A program made the translations under genes and the position numbers. A stretch of 64,000 nt of DNA from NCBI GenBank assembly GCA_030527205.1, contig JAUNBG010000001.1:161043-225042 (forward strand). Reading direction: 5' to 3'. Within the stretch, counting starts at the first letter, position 1. Each line of letters opens with the position of its first letter. Positions 36,449 to 45,860 of this stretch are shown in pieces. The notes beneath the pieces are model-generated. The model was not told the DNA's origin. It did no database searches and was given only the letters and a program-made list of their open reading frames with translations. The DNA comes from Planctomycetia bacterium (lineage in GTDB: Bacteria; Planctomycetota; Planctomycetia; Pirellulales; Thermoguttaceae).

Positions 36449-36701
36449 CCAAAAGGCAACTTATTCTGCCTCGACTCGAAGTTTTTGCTAAGGCCGTTTT
36501 TCATTTTGATCTCGAAATTTACGAAATCAAATCGACCGACAATCTGTTTTGAAACCGCGTTTATATTCAATGCAACAGCCCCTGCAGACCGTTTTTTACA
36601 GGACGGTCAACGACAGAAGGATAACGTTAAGGAAAATCTGTTTTGTCCTGTTGCTTCTATAATGGTTATGATTTCTGGGTTGGTTGTGATCTTTGTGTTG
36701 A

Positions 36702-39700
36702 TTATAATGGGTCCGTTGCGGACAAAAGAAGTCCTAACGGCAGAGAATCGCCCAATAAAGTTTTCGTTTCTTCTTCCTGAAGAGAGTCATTTTGAGTTAC
36801 GAGTTGAATAAGACGTTCAGAAGCTCTCGATTTTATGAGGAATGCCAAAACTTTATCGCGAGTCTTTTCTGAGATATCCAAAGAACGATCATTTGTTTTT
36901 CGCGATAATTGCATTAAAGTAAACGATTCCGTTGACGAATGACAATTGCGTTGCAAAAGTCGCAGAATCCAATTTTCAACAATATGCGGCGACAAAATAG
37001 CGTTTAACGGGGCATGAAACATTGTTCTTGCTCCAATTCTTCCGAGGGACCAAATCATAACGTCTTTGACAGGAAGAAGTCTTTTCTTGTCAATCATATC
37101 TAAAATAAGGTTTCCCAACTCAATTTTCCATTCAATGGGGATTTTTTCAGCAGAGCCGATCAGGCGCCAAATTTCAGCGCCTTCCTGAGTTGAAAGATCA
37201 ATATCCGCTCCTTTTCCTCGACCTTCAGTTATTTGACGATGAAGATTTCGAATATTTGCAATAAGAGGTTCAAGCAGGGTTTGCTGTTGACCTTTGGAAA
37301 GTCCAGACGCAATGCGCCGCCAAAGAATCCAGTTTTGAGTTCGACATTCCAAAGTCGGATGAAGAATGTTTCCAGACAATGTTTTTCGAAGTTGTTCTAT
37401 TCGCCAATCGTCCATTGGAACGCCAAAACCGGGTCGGAAAGCGAAGCCAGACAAATTGAGCCAACGCGATTCCCAAGCGGGACCTTTTTGACGTCCAGCT
37501 TGAAGTTCCAATAATATTTCTCCAATGCGTCTTAAAAGCGTTAAGGGAAACTCTTCTTTCTTGAGTTCAACAATTTCAGACAGTTTTTTGAGAATTTCCG
37601 AAGGTTTTATCGGAAGGGATTGCTCGACATTTTGTTGGCTGTTTTGATTCTTTTGCGTTTTTTTTGTTCGAGCAACAGGAATAGAAGGAGACGGAGAAAT
37701 CTTTTCCGAAGATTGAGGTTGGAACGCTTCAGTCAAAAAAACGCGAATTGATTCAAGAATGGATTCATCCAAAATTTCGCTGGAATGATCTGCCAGGGAA
37801 TCCTCTGTTGGAATATCGGTTTGCGTAGCGCTGCGAACGTCAAATTGAAGTTTCCAATTGGAAAGTCGGCGTTTGTTATCCAAACGGGGAATCTCGCGCA
37901 AATAGAGCTCAATCGTTCCAAGTTCAGTCAAATGAGCCGCTAATTCCGTTAAAACCGTTTTGGCTTCCCGTTTTGCTTTCGACCTGGTTTTCAAAATCGT
38001 TTGAATTTCCGGCAAAAGTTTCATTTCTTCTGATTGAATGGGATAAAACTCGCCCGGTTCATCCGTCAAGCGAACGCTGGAAACAAAGATCGGAAACGAG
38101 ACCGGATTGCCGACAATTAAATCGAAACTTCGATTTTTTAAAACAATTTCTTCGCCCGGCTCAAAACTTGCCGGAATCAAACAAAGAGCTTGAATATTTT
38201 GAGTCGTTTCAATTGGTTTTTGGGGTTGTTGATTTGAAATATTTTCTGTTTGATTTGAAGGAATGATCGATTTTTTTTCTATTATATTTTGAGTATTGAC
38301 CCCAATATAATAAGTTCGCGCCAAGGAAGCGCTAATTCGGATTCCTGATCCGCGTCGAACCATTCCATAATAAACGGCTCCGCGAGAAACAGCGAGATCA
38401 AGATTGTCATTTTTGAGTATTTGGGGACTCCATTTTAAACTTTCCTCTGAATTCCGGGAATGAATTGTTGAATCTTGATCTGTGTTTTGTTTGTTGAACC
38501 AACATTCAATGCTGTTTATGATTCGTTTTTGTAATTTTGGGGAACGAAAAACGCCGCCATTGAACAGAATAATGTCAGGCCTGGCATGATCAAAAGATTG
38601 GTCGTCTTTTGGATTCTGTTGATTTTTAGAGCGTTTATCATTTTGATTGTTTCCGTTATTTAAAATGTCTAAATTTTCGCCGGAAAATCGATGAGAAACC
38701 AAAAAATGAGCCAAATGTTTTGTTATAGCCGGATCTTTTGCATAGGGAAGGCCAAATTCCTGAAAGCCGAGACGTTGTCGATCCGGTTTGCTGTTAAGCG
38801 AAACCTTTGGGAAAAAACCGTCGATGACAATTTGCTCGATTTCTGAGCGCGAAACGGTTAGCGTTCTGCTTCCTGCAATCAATTTTGATCCAGCAAGACC
38901 AGAAATGGTCACAGGAATCGTTTCAAGCGAATCATCGCTCAATATTTGCTCTTTAATCTGACAGCTTTGACGAATTAAATTTTTCCAGGTTTTCGAGGAC
39001 AACCCGTTTTGAGAAACTTTTCCTTCTTTTATCAAACGATTTTCCAAATGATGAGCAATAGCTAAATCAAAATTGTCCCCTCCTAAAATCAAATGTTCGC
39101 CGACAGCAATGCGATGAAAAAAAGTTTCATTTTGTTCCGTTTCGTTTTCATACAAATTTTTGGTCTTTTGTCGAACTCGAATCAGCGTTAAATCCGTTGT
39201 TCCGCCGCCAATATCGCAAACAAGAATCTTTTGTCCCGGCTCAATCAACGATTCCCAATCGTTTTCGTGAGCATAAATCCAGGAATAAAATGCTGCTTGC
39301 GGTTCTTCAATTAAAGTTATGCGGGAAAGCCCGGCTTGTTTGGCCGCTTGAATCGTTAATTCGCGAGCAACTTCATCAAAAGACGCGGGCAACGTTAAAA
39401 CGATATCCTGATCTTCCATTCGAAAGTCGGGATATTGATCATTCCAGGCATTTCTAATCTGCGAAAGATAAAAAGAACTTATTTCGACCGGCGACCATTT
39501 TCGAAGGCTCAAGGGGTCTTTTCTGCAAACGTCATTGTTTGAAACATTCAAATCATTTGCTTTGGGAGTCTTGCCAAACGATTGTTTCTCTTTATTGCCA
39601 GGCGATTGGATCTCTTCAGGAACAGTTAAATTCTCTAACGATTCTTTTTCAGAAGAGGAAAACCAGGGAAGAATTTTCGAGGTTCGATCGACTCCGGAAT

Positions 39701-40094
39701 GACTCAACCAGGATTTTGCTGAGGCGACATAATTCAAAGAGTTGTTTCCAAAATCTCGAGCAAATGTTCCAACAACGATATTGGAGGAATCGGTTTTGGA
39801 ACGATTGTTATTCGGAGCAAGAAAATTGTTTTTCCAAGGCAACTCTTCAGATAATCCGGACGCCTGGCAAAAAAAAGAGGGCAATGTCAATCGCCGTTCC
39901 AAGAAATGCGGCGCAATAATTTGCAAAATGGAAAAAGACTCAATTTTATAAGGTTCTATTTGAGTATCAAGATAAGCGACGGCGCTGTTTGTTGTTCCTA
40001 AATCAATGCCGATAATGAATCGCGCCGGTTTTTCTGTTATTGAAGAATCGGAAGAAATGTCAAAGGAATTTGAAGGGGGATTTTTCGTTGTCAT
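36702..40094 (-). CDS. Large Hsp70-family (DnaK-like) ATPase with long C-terminal extension
   Basis: A 1130-residue Hsp70-superfamily protein. The actin-fold ATPase is recognisable: IIGIDLGTTNSAVAYLD (phosphate 1, near residues 27-43), ILVCDIGGGTTDLTLIRV (phosphate 2) and LFNGGVFRSP later. A low-complexity insertion occurs near residues 140-190. From about residue 560 on there is a beta-rich then helical extension of over 500 residues in place of the usual substrate-binding domain and lid. Such large DnaK relatives occur in planctomycetes and are not the housekeeping DnaK. It follows the OstA-like gene by 50 bases on the same strand, so the two are probably one operon. Role inferred: ATP-driven folding or assembly, perhaps of envelope proteins. 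The ribosome-binding site is weak. Confidence 0.88.
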   Translation of the reverse strand: MTTKNPPSNSFDISSDSSITEKPARFIIGIDLGTTNSAVAYLDTQIEPYKIESFSILQIIAPHFLERRLTLPSFFCQASGLSEELPWKNNFLAPNNNRSKTDSSNIVVGTFARDFGNNSLNYVASAKSWLSHSGVDRTSKILPWFSSSEKESLENLTVPEEIQSPGNKEKQSFGKTPKANDLNVSNNDVCRKDPLSLRKWSPVEISSFYLSQIRNAWNDQYPDFRMEDQDIVLTLPASFDEVARELTIQAAKQAGLSRITLIEEPQAAFYSWIYAHENDWESLIEPGQKILVCDIGGGTTDLTLIRVRQKTKNLYENETEQNETFFHRIAVGEHLILGGDNFDLAIAHHLENRLIKEGKVSQNGLSSKTWKNLIRQSCQIKEQILSDDSLETIPVTISGLAGSKLIAGSRTLTVSRSEIEQIVIDGFFPKVSLNSKPDRQRLGFQEFGLPYAKDPAITKHLAHFLVSHRFSGENLDILNNGNNQNDKRSKNQQNPKDDQSFDHARPDIILFNGGVFRSPKLQKRIINSIECWFNKQNTDQDSTIHSRNSEESLKWSPQILKNDNLDLAVSRGAVYYGMVRRGSGIRISASLARTYYIGVNTQNIIEKKSIIPSNQTENISNQQPQKPIETTQNIQALCLIPASFEPGEEIVLKNRSFDLIVGNPVSFPIFVSSVRLTDEPGEFYPIQSEEMKLLPEIQTILKTRSKAKREAKTVLTELAAHLTELGTIELYLREIPRLDNKRRLSNWKLQFDVRSATQTDIPTEDSLADHSSEILDESILESIRVFLTEAFQPQSSEKISPSPSIPVARTKKTQKNQNSQQNVEQSLPIKPSEILKKLSEIVELKKEEFPLTLLRRIGEILLELQAGRQKGPAWESRWLNLSGFAFRPGFGVPMDDWRIEQLRKTLSGNILHPTLECRTQNWILWRRIASGLSKGQQQTLLEPLIANIRNLHRQITEGRGKGADIDLSTQEGAEIWRLIGSAEKIPIEWKIELGNLILDMIDKKRLLPVKDVMIWSLGRIGARTMFHAPLNAILSPHIVENWILRLLQRNCHSSTESFTLMQLSRKTNDRSLDISEKTRDKVLAFLIKSRASERLIQLVTQNDSLQEEETKTLLGDSLPLGLLLSATDPL

Positions 40095-40144
40095 AATTAA
40101 TCATTTCAAAGGAACCGATTTTGTAAAAATATTTGAAAGCAAAA

Positions 40145-43100
40145 TTAGTTTCCGGAATTGGAATACTGTTCGACTTCGATTTTTTCTGTTTCCAGATTAT
40201 AGGAAGCTCTCATATATTTTCCCAAAGATTGAACGGTTGCGCCAGGATATTCCTGTTTATGAATGGAGGCCGCATTAATGCCGTCGCCCGCAAAACGAAT
40301 CGTTTTTTTGACGTCGGAATAATTTATTGTTTCGCTGCGAATAACAATATTTTTATAACGCAAAAGAGTATTTTCGGAAGCGGTCATTTCGATTGCTTCA
40401 TCGTTTGTTATCGGATTTTTAACAATCGTCCCCAAAAGTTTCTGGCAGATAAGAAAAACGGAGTCTTGAGGAAATGTTGCCGGGTTTTCAATATTCAAAG
40501 ACGATTCAAATTGATCCGTTGTACAGACGACGCAATTAACCATATTTTGAGCTTTTAATTCTTTTTGATAAACATTTCCTTCGATTTCTTTTTGAAAAGT
40601 CAAATGAGCCTGCGTCCAAGGACGAAAAGACATTGACGTTTTGGCAACCGTTGACTTTGAATTCTCGGAAATCGAGGTTTGATTGGATTCCTCGGGAATC
40701 GGGGTTTTGATTGTTGTTCGAATCCAACCAGGTCCTTCAGCAATAAATTTTCCAGTTGATCGCCTGAATTGAAGATTTTTGAATTGGGCTCGATAAACTC
40801 CGTTAATTTCAGATCGATTATTTTGAGTTTCCGAAAGAACATTGTTTGAAGGAATATTGGAAACAGATTGCGATTCAATATCAGATTGAGCAGAAAACAA
40901 TTCGATTTCAATCGGATGAGACAAATCGCCCAAACATTCGATAAGATCAATATCAAATGATTTATCATTTTCGTCATTAAGATCGAATATCGATATTTTT
41001 TTCGGCAAAGATAATTTTATTTCTGGACAACGAATTTTTTGATTTCCTTGCGTAACGTCAATATTTTGGTTGGGAAGAGCCTGAAAGAAGAGATTTTGAC
41101 CGTCAAAATTCATTTGTTTGGACCAAACAATATTAACAGGATCATCGGAAATGAATGACAATAACCGATCTTTTAAAACGGCGTCAGACTGACTTTCCTT
41201 CAAAACGGTTGACGACTCTTGAGAGATTTTCTGATCCGAAGTCAAAAATGAGTCCGCATTTTGAGGATAACTAACATTTTGAACCTTTTTTTTATCGGAT
41301 GATTTATTGAAAGAAAAATGTTGATCAGCAAATGTCGAATGGGACGATTGAACTGGTTGATCGGTTGGGTTGACTTGATCGACTTCGGCAACATTGTTTG
41401 TTTGTTCGAGCTGATCTTTCTGAAACAATTGAGTCGTTTGAGTTGTTTGAAGAGAAGACAATAATTTCGATGTATCAGGAACGAACGACAATTTTCCTGG
41501 TCCAAGAACCGTAAACGAATTCTTGGCGCGACTGACATTAATATTCTTGCCGGAAAGCATCAGTCCTTTGCCCTCAAATCTTGCCGTTTCTCCAACCAAT
41601 AAAACTTCTGTTTTATCGGAGTCCGGGTTTTCTATTCGAACCTCATCTCCTTGAATATTGATCATTTCTTGTTGATTTTCGAGACCGTTTTCCTGAAGGA
41701 GAACATTTTCCCTTAGAACAATACGAGAAACATTAACGTCGTTTTGTCCGTTCAAAATCAACCAAAGATCAAGGAGATCGCCTTTCAAAAGAAATTGAGA
41801 TTTTTGTTCATCGCTAAAAAGAGAGCCGGATTCTGCAAAGAAAACGCCTTGTTTTTTCGCATTGGGATGATCAGGATCGTCAACAAGGTTCGTTTTGGAA
41901 TCATTTTCCGGGTTATCTTGAGGATTTTGCAATGAAAAACGAATCGTTAATTCATTTTTTATGACAGCAAGACCTCGCGGCGTCTCCAATTGAACGTTAT
42001 TTCGGAATTGGGCGCTTTGCGGAATAATTAAAGACAAATCATTCAAGATCGATTGATTATTTTCGTCAGAAGGAGGAACAGGAAAAGACTTTTCGGACTC
42101 CTGGGACGCTAAAGCAACAGTTTCAGAATCATTTTTGGGGGGCATAAAACCCCAAAAATCGGCGTCCATTGCTGTTATTTTGCCGATTCCCCCAACTTCA
42201 AATCGAACGCCGCCAACGACAGAAAGACGAATCAACGACGGATCATTGGGGTCGGTTATAATGCGAAGACCATTTTTCCAAGACGCATTAAAATCGGCAT
42301 TTTTTCCGTTATTATTCAAAATCGTTTTTATATTGCCTTCGCCGCCAGCAATAACCGAACCGATTCGGTTTTTTTCCATTCGATAATCGATAATAGTCGA
42401 TTGAATACTCAAGTCATTTTTGATTAATGTAACTTTTTGTTTCGGGTTTGTTTGACAAAGCAAAATTCTTTTTTGAATTGTATCATAAATCAGTTCATCT
42501 GCTTCGGCAAAAAAACCATAAAATTCCGAATTAATTTTAGCTGGAGATTCCTGATCGCCGATTGCCTTCAATTTGGTCGGAATCAATTCGGAAATTCGAC
42601 CTGTTGGAATTTCTTTCAGATGATAATCGACAAAATTTTTTTCCTGTTGAGCCAGAACTTCCAATTCGGGATCGACAAAATAAAGATAAAGATTATTGCA
42701 AGTTAAATGATTGGTTGTGCCGTCAGGATTATCGAGCACAATTTCAACATCTTTTCGAAAACGTCCGACCCAACCGCCGATCAAGTCGGGATTATTCGCA
42801 AAATAAAGACCATTTTTGCATTGTATTTCAACAAGAGTATCAACTTTGGGGGACGGACTGGAATCAATATTGGGGGATGTTTCGTTGGTTAAAAATGACG
42901 ACGAATTATTTAAATTGGTTGTTAAATAATCGGAATCCATTTTAAACTTGAAATGATTGAGTTTTGTAAGTTCAATTCGTTCGATTGCAACGCCGCCGCC
43001 GAGATTGCCTTGATTAATCCATTGATAAACGGGTTTTTGCTCTTTTGCTTCTTCGTTGTCATTTTGTTTTTCCGATTTGACGAAAGAAGGCAAATTGATA

Positions 43101-43759
43101 TCAATGGTTAAACCTTCGCCATCGATATCATATTCTCCAAAATGAAAAACGACTTCATGATGAGCAACGATTTGTTTTAATGTAAATGAAACATTTAAAG
43201 TTGAAAGATAAAAATCATCTTCAGGGCCGGGACTTTTCATATTGCTTCGAATAATGACCCGACTGTTCAGTTCGCCCAGTTCAAAAGAGGCAAAATCAAG
43301 AGAAAAATTATCAATTGGGCGCGTAAACGACAACGTTGCGTTTTCATTGGTTTCAAGAACAATGGCTCGTCGATAACGTTCTTCTTCTGATAAGCTTTTG
43401 TCTTGATCCAAAAGAATAATTGTGCAAGCCGCCAATTTTAACATTCGTTTATCTTTCGAAAAAACAGGCGTTCCTTTAAAAAGAATCAAACCAAAATCGC
43501 CCTTCGGATTGATTACATACGCGGAATGAAGTCGCCAGTCATTTGGATCGGGAAACAATGGCGCTATTTTGTGCGCAATCTGATCCAACAATTTCGACGG
43601 TTCATTCGTTGAGTTCGAAGTCGAATCGTTCGTCAGAGAATTTATCTTTTTTTCGGGAAGAATCAAATTTGGAACCAGAATCATTGAATACAACAAATAT
43701 AAAAGACAACAAATTGTCAAACTTGTTCCAAATAAGATTAATTTGCGATTTCGTTTCAT
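40145..43759 (-). CDS. Large membrane-anchored OstA/LptA-like beta-rich protein
   Basis: A 1204-residue protein with an N-terminal anchor (LILFGTSLTICCLLYLLYSMI) and the rest probably outside the cytoplasm. Repeating short beta strands dominate, with OstA/LptA-type patterns such as VLLVGETARFEGKGLMLSG and INVSRAKNSFTVLGPGKL, and EADELIYDTIQKRILLC. Acidic, Ser/Asn/Gln-rich linkers separate the strands. The LptA/OstA fold moves lipopolysaccharide across the periplasm; a protein this large with several such modules may form a long bridge or scaffold, which is inference. Family assignment is tentative. The ribosome-binding site is weak. Upstream partner of the Hsp70-family gene. Confidence 0.72.
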   Translation of the reverse strand: MKRNRKLILFGTSLTICCLLYLLYSMILVPNLILPEKKINSLTNDSTSNSTNEPSKLLDQIAHKIAPLFPDPNDWRLHSAYVINPKGDFGLILFKGTPVFSKDKRMLKLAACTIILLDQDKSLSEEERYRRAIVLETNENATLSFTRPIDNFSLDFASFELGELNSRVIIRSNMKSPGPEDDFYLSTLNVSFTLKQIVAHHEVVFHFGEYDIDGEGLTIDINLPSFVKSEKQNDNEEAKEQKPVYQWINQGNLGGGVAIERIELTKLNHFKFKMDSDYLTTNLNNSSSFLTNETSPNIDSSPSPKVDTLVEIQCKNGLYFANNPDLIGGWVGRFRKDVEIVLDNPDGTTNHLTCNNLYLYFVDPELEVLAQQEKNFVDYHLKEIPTGRISELIPTKLKAIGDQESPAKINSEFYGFFAEADELIYDTIQKRILLCQTNPKQKVTLIKNDLSIQSTIIDYRMEKNRIGSVIAGGEGNIKTILNNNGKNADFNASWKNGLRIITDPNDPSLIRLSVVGGVRFEVGGIGKITAMDADFWGFMPPKNDSETVALASQESEKSFPVPPSDENNQSILNDLSLIIPQSAQFRNNVQLETPRGLAVIKNELTIRFSLQNPQDNPENDSKTNLVDDPDHPNAKKQGVFFAESGSLFSDEQKSQFLLKGDLLDLWLILNGQNDVNVSRIVLRENVLLQENGLENQQEMINIQGDEVRIENPDSDKTEVLLVGETARFEGKGLMLSGKNINVSRAKNSFTVLGPGKLSFVPDTSKLLSSLQTTQTTQLFQKDQLEQTNNVAEVDQVNPTDQPVQSSHSTFADQHFSFNKSSDKKKVQNVSYPQNADSFLTSDQKISQESSTVLKESQSDAVLKDRLLSFISDDPVNIVWSKQMNFDGQNLFFQALPNQNIDVTQGNQKIRCPEIKLSLPKKISIFDLNDENDKSFDIDLIECLGDLSHPIEIELFSAQSDIESQSVSNIPSNNVLSETQNNRSEINGVYRAQFKNLQFRRSTGKFIAEGPGWIRTTIKTPIPEESNQTSISENSKSTVAKTSMSFRPWTQAHLTFQKEIEGNVYQKELKAQNMVNCVVCTTDQFESSLNIENPATFPQDSVFLICQKLLGTIVKNPITNDEAIEMTASENTLLRYKNIVIRSETINYSDVKKTIRFAGDGINAASIHKQEYPGATVQSLGKYMRASYNLETEKIEVEQYSNSGN

Positions 43760-43777
43760 AATTTATTGCGCAATCAA

Positions 43778-43809
43778 AGTTTTATACTGAAGTCGGAATG
43801 GGCGACAGC
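43778..43809 (+). repeat. Short dispersed repeat, copy A
   Basis: AGTTTTATACTGAAGTCGGA... matches 48466-48498 with only a few differences. About 32 bases, intergenic in both places. Nature unknown. Confidence 0.5.
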
Positions 43810-44201
43810 TTGAGTATAAATGCTTAAAAGGAATCGGAAAAGCAACCATTGATTATTGCTTATTATATCTATAAATATCAAGCAAATGAGAAATAAATTT
43901 TTTGCAGAATTCGTCATTCTCTTTCTGTTTTTTTTTGAACAGATTTTGGTTTTCGTTTGAATACAAATGCTGATCAGATTTGGAAAAACCGCATAAAAAG
44001 ATTCTCTTGTTAAATTCTATAGAATTTTTGACAATTAGGGAAGAGATGTTTTGAGCAATATTATTTCTCAAATGAATCTGTCGAAGCCGGAAGGGTCAAC
44101 GTTTTTTGGTTCGCCCTTTTGTAATCTGTTCGTCGTTGCTGATTCGCGTTATCAATAATCAAGGTTTTCTCAAAATTCAATAGGCAACGTTTTCTTGTTT
44201 T

Positions 44202-44290
44202 CTGTTTTTTACAATAAACTCAATTCGAAAAGCGTCGCGAAAACCTGTTCCTTCGGACGAAACATCCGGCAATCTCTGCGGGTTTTTAGA
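44202..44290 (-). mobile_element. Decayed MITE-like element (minus orientation)
   Basis: Reverse complement carries the family blocks in order: a remnant of the left terminus TAAAAACCCGC, the core CCGGATGTTTCGTCCG, GAACAGGTTTTCGCGACG, then TTTATTGTAAAAAACAG. The outer termini are lost. Confidence 0.7.
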
Positions 44291-44441
44291 TATTTCCAGA
44301 TAAAGGAAACCAATCATTTTTTTGAGTCGTTTGAAAAATCGTTTCCCTTTTTTAACCCGTCTTCTGCGTCTCGACGCTTGTTTCAGATTGCCAACAGGGG
44401 CAATTTGAGATATTCAAAGAATGAGTTCAATAAACTTGTTG

Positions 44442-45407
44442 TTAAAAAACAAAATCTTGATCCGGATGCAAAATTTTCGCTAATGTTTCAATCAGAATAA
44501 TAATTCGCGGCCCAGGAATAGTTGCATAATCATAAGGAATTGGATAAATTTGTTTGTTCCTGATCGCAGGAATGGACGTTCCTAATGAGAGCCAATCTTT
44601 TTGATATTCACACAAAATTTGGTCTTTGTTTTCATTCAGGACATTGCCATCCGTTGATAAATCGATAATGACGTCGGGATTGAGTTCATAAATTCCTTCC
44701 AAAGAAAGAATCGGCGCTGGCATTACCAAGTTTTGAGCGACATTTTGTCCGCCAGCCCATTTGATTATGTCATTATAAAACGGATTGTTTCCCGCAACAA
44801 AAAGATCGCTAATGGTTCCAATCCCTTTTGAACGGTCAATGGCAATTAAAACATTGGGTTGACCAAGATTTCTTGTTTTCGCTTGAATTTCATTAAAACG
44901 ATTTTGCATTCGTTTTTTCAAGGCGATTCCATTATTTTCATATTTTGGACCGCAGGTTTTTCCGATCTTTTCAAAAGAGTCGAGAATATTGTCAATCGTT
45001 TGATGATTGACGGCCAGCGTTTTTATGTTAAACGATTTCAATTGTTGTTCCAGATCAACATTTTCTTCCAGAATAATAACCAAGTCAGGTTTGAGCTGAA
45101 CAATGGCTTCAATATTGGGGTCATAAAGTCCGCCAACTTTGGGAATAGAATTGACTTCAGGAGGATAATGACAAAAACGCGAAACGCCGACAACTTGATT
45201 TCCCAAATTTAATTCAAATAATATTTCGGTTATGCTTGGAGCCGTCGAAATAATTCGTTGCGGAAAAACAGATTCCAGACGAATTCTTTCCTTTTTTTCC
45301 AAATCGTTTTGCGAATTACAGGAAAGATTGCAGATTATTCCTAAAATAATTGTTGAATAAGCAACGATTTTGAAGAAATATCCCGATTGTAATAAATAAT
45401 TTTTCAT
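44442..45407 (-). CDS. Substrate-binding protein of a B12/iron-type ABC importer (BtuF/FepB-like)
   Basis: A 321-residue periplasmic binding protein of the class III (helical backbone) fold. The N-terminus has a signal peptide ending near LSCNS, close to a lipoprotein box but with Asn at -3. The sequence has PQRIISTAPSITEILFELN, VVGVSRFCHYPPEV, KVGGLYDPNIEAIVQLKPDLVII and GQNVAQNL, all family-typical of cobalamin and ferric-siderophore binding proteins. I start at the ATG at 45407, directly before the signal; the frame opens at a TTG (45455). No permease or ATPase genes lie nearby, so the transporter must be encoded elsewhere. Confidence 0.87.
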   Translation of the reverse strand: MKNYLLQSGYFFKIVAYSTIILGIICNLSCNSQNDLEKKERIRLESVFPQRIISTAPSITEILFELNLGNQVVGVSRFCHYPPEVNSIPKVGGLYDPNIEAIVQLKPDLVIILEENVDLEQQLKSFNIKTLAVNHQTIDNILDSFEKIGKTCGPKYENNGIALKKRMQNRFNEIQAKTRNLGQPNVLIAIDRSKGIGTISDLFVAGNNPFYNDIIKWAGGQNVAQNLVMPAPILSLEGIYELNPDVIIDLSTDGNVLNENKDQILCEYQKDWLSLGTSIPAIRNKQIYPIPYDYATIPGPRIIILIETLAKILHPDQDFVF

Positions 45408-45860
45408 TTTTGACGACAAAAAATGAGGATGAGCCTGCCCTGATTTTATTTTCAATGTTATAATTTTAATTGTTGTTTTGTATAGAACCGCTTTTTTTGA
45501 AAATATTCAATAAGGAATTCTTTTTTGATAAGTTTGTTGAATCAAAGTTTATCGTTTGATTTATGTTTTTTAAACCAGTAAATATATTGTTGTCTATTGA
45601 AATAAAAGGCAAAAAGAGATCAAAAGCTTTTCCAGAATTATAAAAGAAACTCAATGGTTTCGCGATTCAGCTCAAGTTTGTTGAATCTTGATCTTTGGAT
45701 TCTTAAGCCGGGCAACGCAAGTCGGATGACTGAAGTCAATGCTTGTCGTTCATATCGGCAACGGTTTCATTTTCTCATTCAGTATAAATGCTAACCCTTT
45801 AACGTCAATATTCCCTTTGTTCGTTTTGTCGGATTTAAAACTGATTTACATTAATAATAT
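45408..45860. other. Divergent intergenic region
   Basis: About 450 AT-rich bases between the minus-strand binding-protein gene and the plus-strand VWA-type gene. No convincing gene, promoter or terminator. Small frames begin at TTG or lack ribosome-binding sites. Confidence 0.45.

Larger units (their letters stand above)
43760..44441. other. Intergenic region with a decayed element
   Basis: Between two minus-strand genes, about 680 bases. It has a short repeat (43778-43809, matched at 48466) and a decayed minus-orientation copy of the dispersed element (44202-44290). A 101-codon plus frame and a 72-codon minus frame here start at TTG and look spurious. Confidence 0.5.

Noticed and set aside
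36485..36811. 108-codon plus frame antisense to the Hsp70 gene end
   Set aside because: Starts at TTG without a ribosome-binding site and overlaps a well-supported gene.
43853..44071. 72-codon minus frame
   Set aside because: TTG start, no ribosome-binding site, low-complexity Lys/Asn-rich product.
44195..44500. 101-codon plus frame
   Set aside because: It lies over a decayed repeat element and overlaps the end of the binding-protein gene; no family pattern.
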